Assembly: GCA_036897095.1 (NCBI GenBank)
Contig: JAYMSP010000982.1
Span: forward strand, 1 to 37,973
Reading direction: 5' to 3'
Length of the DNA stretch: 37,973 nt
From: Plantago elongata
Taxonomy: Eukaryota; Streptophyta; Magnoliopsida; Lamiales; Plantaginaceae
This document shows, piece by piece, positions 34,379 to 37,973 of the stretch. The number at the start of each line of letters is the position of its first letter. Positions within the stretch are counted from its first letter, which is position 1. Position numbers and translations under genes: made by a program. The notes beneath the pieces were generated by a model, which saw only the letters and a program-made list of their open reading frames with translations, ran no database searches and was not told the origin of the DNA.

Positions 34379-37300
34379 TCATCTGGAAAATGTTCTGGGA
34401 GTAACTTTAGAGCGATCCTTTTCAGGAACAGGGAAACTTTCAGATTTCCCCCAATCAACGTTCGATTGTCCTTCTGGTTTCTTTCCTTTATCAGCATTTT
34501 CTGAGTTATTAAGTGAATCATGATTCTCCGACTCTTTGACCTTTTCTGACGACTGTCCCTTGGAGGCGTGGCCCTTTTCTGACAACTGTCCTTTAGATGA
34601 TTGGCCCTTTTCTGACGACTGTCCTTTAGATGATTGGCCCTTTTCTGATGATAGTCCTTTTGGTAGTTGGCCCTTTTCTGACAATTGTCCTTTCGGAGGT
34701 TGGCCCTTTTCCATGGACTCCCCACCTCGTGATTGATGCTCTGATCCCCCACTTCGTGACTGATGCTCTGATCCTCCACCCCGTTCACTACTCTGGACAG
34801 GGTGAGATGAAGTACGGCCCTTGTCCAGATTTTGAAGCTCTGACGCAATTTGTGAACGTCGTTCCTTCAAGAAGTTAAGCCTGTTTGTCAGCTTTGATAG
34901 TGCTGAAGTGGTGGCATTAGTTCCCTTTCACACAAAGAAGAAATTCTTTCAGATAGTCAAGTGTAGGAGATTTAATATGATACTTCTTATATATCTCCAA
35001 GCTTTTTACAAATAACACATCACCCACTCAACGCTATCATAGACATACTAGCTGACTGATCACAAAAGTTAACATGTGAAGAAATAGAGAATCCGTTTTC
35101 AGACATATATATATTCAGTAAACTCATTTCAATGTGCATTGCATGCTCATGAACCATGTTAACATAAGAGGAAGACATGCATGTGTGGAAGATTATGTCA
35201 GTTTGCAGTTTGGTTTATTCACATTGATTCTCAAAATACACAGAAATTTAAATTAACTTTACTACAACTAACAAATAAAATAACGTCAGAAGATCAGCAA
35301 ATAACTCACTGCTTATGAGTTTTTTTATTTGAAAGTATCATATGTTCTTAGTTTCATCCATCTAACATATATAGTTAGATGCACCAATTATGTGGTATCT
35401 CAGAATGATTCATCCAGTAAATTTTAGCTCCCAGTATGATGATGGGAAACCTATACCATCACTCTCTATGTAGTAGTGTTTTTTATCTTACACATTACAA
35501 GATTCTATTGGCATGTGGCTACTGGTAGTTAAGAGAAAAAGGAATGCACTGTGCTATTTTTCTGGTCTAGAAGGAAATACACAGGAATCTATAATGTAAG
35601 AAAGCGAAGGCCATCTGTTAACTCATACTTTCTCTCGTTAATTGAACCTCCCTCACAACGTGAACTGGATTTTCTATATCCACTTGTACTAAACCTATTC
35701 GCAATCTCAATTATAGTAGTGCCAGTGTCTTTTTGTACATTATCTGTTTGCTGGCCTGGAGACAATGGCTTATTTAATGGTGGTGGGTTGTGTTTCTTCT
35801 CTTTCCCACTGCCTCGCTTGTACAAATAGGATTCATGCTGTACATAGAGATAAGTATTTCTTACGTCTGGGGATATCAGGCTAATGTCGTGTCTCCAAAT
35901 ATCAAGATGACAAAACATGAATCTAGTTACTATGAACACAATAATGCAATATTTTTTAAAAAGATATCGAACTTCAATGCATCACTCAGGTTTCACCTAT
36001 TCCGAGCTACACAGCCTAGTATGATGAAATGTAATCTGAATTGTCTAACCTGAAAATCTTAACATAGCTGGCATCATTTGTTAAAAGCCCGCTATATAAA
36101 CCAAAATACTGAAATAGAACAGTTTCAATCAATTGAGTTGTGTCACTGTGACAGGCACATACCTTACTTCTCGACGAAACCTCAGAAGTACTTGAGGTAG
36201 CAGGGGATCGAAGATCTACCTGTTTTTCCTTCCTGCACCAAGATAGTACAAATGAGCATAATCTAGTTTCCTATGAGATGTCAGAAACGAAAATAATCGA
36301 ACCAGAGGGTAATAAAAGCGACGGGAGAAAGCCAAGCTTGATTTGGAATAAAAATGTTAACTTCATTCATTGAATTTCATTGAAGAGATATAATGAACAA
36401 GTTCGAATAAACTGATATTTTTTGTAAAACTATAGTGCCATATCCAAATAGTTGACTTCAAAATGTTGATAAGATCTCTTCTGCATGCTAGAAGCAAAAT
36501 GAAACATATGCTTACGACTTTGTCTTTCTATGACGACTTGGACTTGGAGGTGCTTTGCCTGTATCATGCTCAAACCAAGAATTTTGTTCACGTTGATTAA
36601 GCTGCAGTTGAAGATCACCAGCCTTCTGCTTAAGAATCTGAACACCTACCTCTGCTTGAGCTATCTCCTCCAGATCTTCCTTTACCTATTAGCCAACTTA
36701 AAGCTGATTATTAACAGCCAATAACAAAACAAATCAGACAAAGTTGGGCCTCTAACCTTCTCATCTACCAAGGTTGAAATTGACTGAGGTACTCCTCCTT
36801 CAAGTACTGCTCTCAACTCGATTTGCTTTTGTAACTCCTCCTGTAGTCTTGCCACCTAAAAATGAGATTTTCACTTCAGTATTACTCCGAAACAGTAACT
36901 ACTCAACATTTGAAAACAGTGATATGTCATTTAAACTGCAGCAATCATTATTATCATCTTCTAATTCTATACCATGCAGAACTGCTCTCAATCATTTTAT
37001 TGATCAATAGGCTTAGTATAATTAATCAGGCTAAGATACTTTTATCGCCATTCCACTCTAAAACTTGTAGGTCCTATCTTGGTGAAACCAAGCTCCTCTT
37101 TTAGTGGTAGCCAGATGATTATATTAGTGAAAGGAAGCAAATCAGTTACACTCAAGGCAGTTTTTCGAACTCCTCAAGCACCATCCAACAATATGAAGAG
37201 CAGCCTATGGCTCTAAAACAAAGACAAGGCAAGGCGTAAGAGTAAGGATACAGTATTGGAAATATTAATGTGTGGACTTGTCTTCCGGAACATGTTGCCA

Positions 37301-37911
37301 TTCATAAATGACCGCAATTAACTTCTCGGCTAATAATAAACATATGTTTGGCATTAATAATAGTATAATATGCCACAATGAAGTGCAGCTCAGTTGGTAA
37401 GACACTTCACCTCCAACCAATAAGTCGGGGGTTCGAGTCACCCTTTACCCGTTTCAAAAACAAATAATATCATATGCCATCAGTTGGTTTCTTACTAGTA
37501 TACTATATCACTATTAATATTTCTATTGTAACTAAGCAGGAGCCATTAGAACTTCACCCCTTTGTGAGCAGCTCCTTCATGTTAAATGCTCAAAATGCTT
37601 AATATGGTTGATTTCAACACTGAACGAAAAAACCATGCAGTATCAAGACGTATGGATGTCAAAATAGTTTGCAGCACTTGAGGACAAGTGCTTCTGTACT
37701 AGAGACAAAATCAAAATCAGACCAAATAATATGATGGATATATAAGTGTGTGCATGAAGACAAAGAAAGAGATATCGAGGAAGAGGAGAATAGAAAATAG
37801 ATCTTTGAGGTCTCCCTGCAGGCATACATCTCTCTCAAGAGCTAGACGAAGCTCGACCAAATCTTGCTTTCTCGTTTGTAGACCTTCTAGTAGAAGTGAA
37901 TTCGTCTTAGT
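34379..37911 (-). CDS. REN1: ROP GTPase-activating protein with PH domain, C-terminal part (REN1/PHGAP type)
   Basis: This is the 3' end of a RhoGAP that switches off plant ROP GTPases, known for control of tip growth. Five sure exons, in transcript order: 37828-37911, 36757-36855, 36516-36685, 36163-36232, 34379-34924. They encode 322 residues with phase kept at all joins. The gene runs off the right edge, so the PH and RhoGAP domains are not in view. The visible part starts with coiled coil (LQTRKQDLVELRLALERD, VARLQEELQKQIELRAVLEG, DLEEIAQAEVGVQILKQK), as after the GAP domain of this family. Next come a basic Ser-rich linker and the conserved ALSKLTNRLNFLKERRSQ block. After that block the protein has an unusual tail of about 145 residues made largely of 11-residue EKGQSSKGQ-type repeats, ending PRTFSR. 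An extra cassette exon may lie at 35600-35860. Confidence 0.9.
34536..34712. repeat. In-frame 33-bp minisatellite in the ROP GAP last exon
   Basis: Units starting TGGCCCTTTTCTGA recur at exactly 33-bp spacing at 34569, 34602, 34635, 34668 and 34701, with a degenerate one at 34536. On the coding (minus) strand each unit gives 11 residues of the EKGQSSKGQ type. A second small repeat, GGSEHQSR twice (9 residues, 27 bp), lies at about 34730-34785. Confidence 0.92.
35600..35860 (-). other. Candidate cassette exon of the ROP GAP gene
   Basis: In the 1.2 kb intron between 34924 and 36163, the minus strand has a CTATGTACAG acceptor near 35846. It opens an in-frame run of about 90 codons in the phase that exon 36163-36232 requires: HESYLYKRGSGKEKK, NKPLSPGQQ, RKSSSRCEGG. 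Composition fits the neighbouring linker. The best donor (GTATGAG, near 35611) leaves a phase that does not fit the next exon directly. Either a small further exon exists, another donor is used, or this is intron. Confidence 0.4.
37368..37479 (+). mobile_element. tRNA-derived SINE with 8-bp target duplication
   Basis: A 96-bp insert (37376-37471) lies between two copies of ATATGCCA (37368-37375 and 37472-37479). It has a pol III A-box-like AGCTCAGTTGGTAA at 37387-37400 and a B-box GGTTCGAGTC at 37430-37439. It then has CACCCTTTACCCGTTTCAAAAA and a short A/T-rich tail. It is not a functional tRNA: the acceptor arm and anticodon arm do not fold. It lies in an intron of the ROP GAP gene. Confidence 0.8.
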
Positions 37912-37951
37912 CTGCCATGGAAGAAAAGGTTGAGGAATCACATAAGCAGAA

Positions 37952-37973
37952 ATATATATATATATATATATAT
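37952..37973. repeat. (AT)n microsatellite at the window edge
   Basis: An unbroken AT dinucleotide run reaches the last base, so its full length is not visible. It lies in the ROP GAP intron upstream of exon 37828-37911. Confidence 0.85.

Noticed and set aside
34536-34736. Plus-strand open frame with repeated DDCPLDDWPFS
   Set aside because: The 33-bp repeat of the ROP GAP gene is a multiple of three, so all frames that lack a stop in one unit stay open. It is a shadow of the minus-strand exon.
34342-34848. Second minus-strand frame (168 codons) over the ROP GAP tail, rich in QKRANHLKDS
   Set aside because: It is the same minisatellite read in another frame. Only the other frame joins in phase to the conserved KERRSQ block and upstream exons.
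37385-37445. tRNA gene
   Set aside because: A-box and B-box are present, but no acceptor stem or anticodon stem folds. Exact target duplications and a second copy show it is a SINE.

Overview
The window is nuclear DNA of a flowering plant, most likely a eudicot. It shows multi-exon genes with GT-AG introns, AT-rich intergenic DNA, many small TIR elements, and proteins that match plant-only families. I cannot name the species from the sequence. Four host genes can be read, all on the minus strand. They are an intronless AT-hook (AHL) DNA-binding protein (9144-9854), a 19-exon mitochondrial DnaJ chaperone of the ATJ1 type (15204-22147), a 13-exon AP-4 complex mu subunit (23242-28628), and the 3' part of a ROP GTPase-activating protein of the REN1/PHGAP type (34379-37911, running off the right edge). 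I rebuilt exon chains by hand. The DnaJ chain closes at 445 codons and the AP-4 mu chain at 451 codons, with reading phase kept at every junction.

Layout. 1-9.1 kb is gene-poor and repeat-rich. It holds a dead RNase H domain of a retroelement, a Stowaway-like MITE, two related MITE-like copies, and a 1.6 kb array built on a 7-bp AGTTTCA motif. A telomere-motif hairpin and a TIR-bounded segment interrupt that array. 9.1-9.9 kb is the AHL gene. 9.9-15.2 kb is mostly empty, with a LINE-type zinc-knuckle remnant and short direct and inverted repeats. 15.2-28.6 kb holds the DnaJ and AP-4 mu genes head-to-tail, 1.1 kb apart. 28.6-34.4 kb is a nest of mobile DNA: a MULE of about 2.6 kb with TIRs and 9-bp target duplications, a MITE, and an LTR end with a primer-binding site directly followed by a frameshifted copy of a conserved plant gene. 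From 34.4 kb on is the ROP GAP.

The host genes do not form a pathway: a transcription or chromatin factor, a mitochondrial Hsp70 co-chaperone, a trans-Golgi vesicle adaptor and a ROP signalling regulator. From memory, AP-4 mu and REN1 also lie close together in Arabidopsis (At4g24550 and At4g24580), so this pair may be an old block.

The observations most worth a second look are the MULE with a convergent GRF-type zinc-finger/transmembrane second gene, a GC-AG intron and a start-codon-proximal hairpin in the DnaJ gene, a 33-bp in-frame minisatellite in the ROP GAP tail, a very short tRNA-derived SINE present twice with clear target duplications, and the AGTTTCA array. No complete new system of several intact genes is visible.
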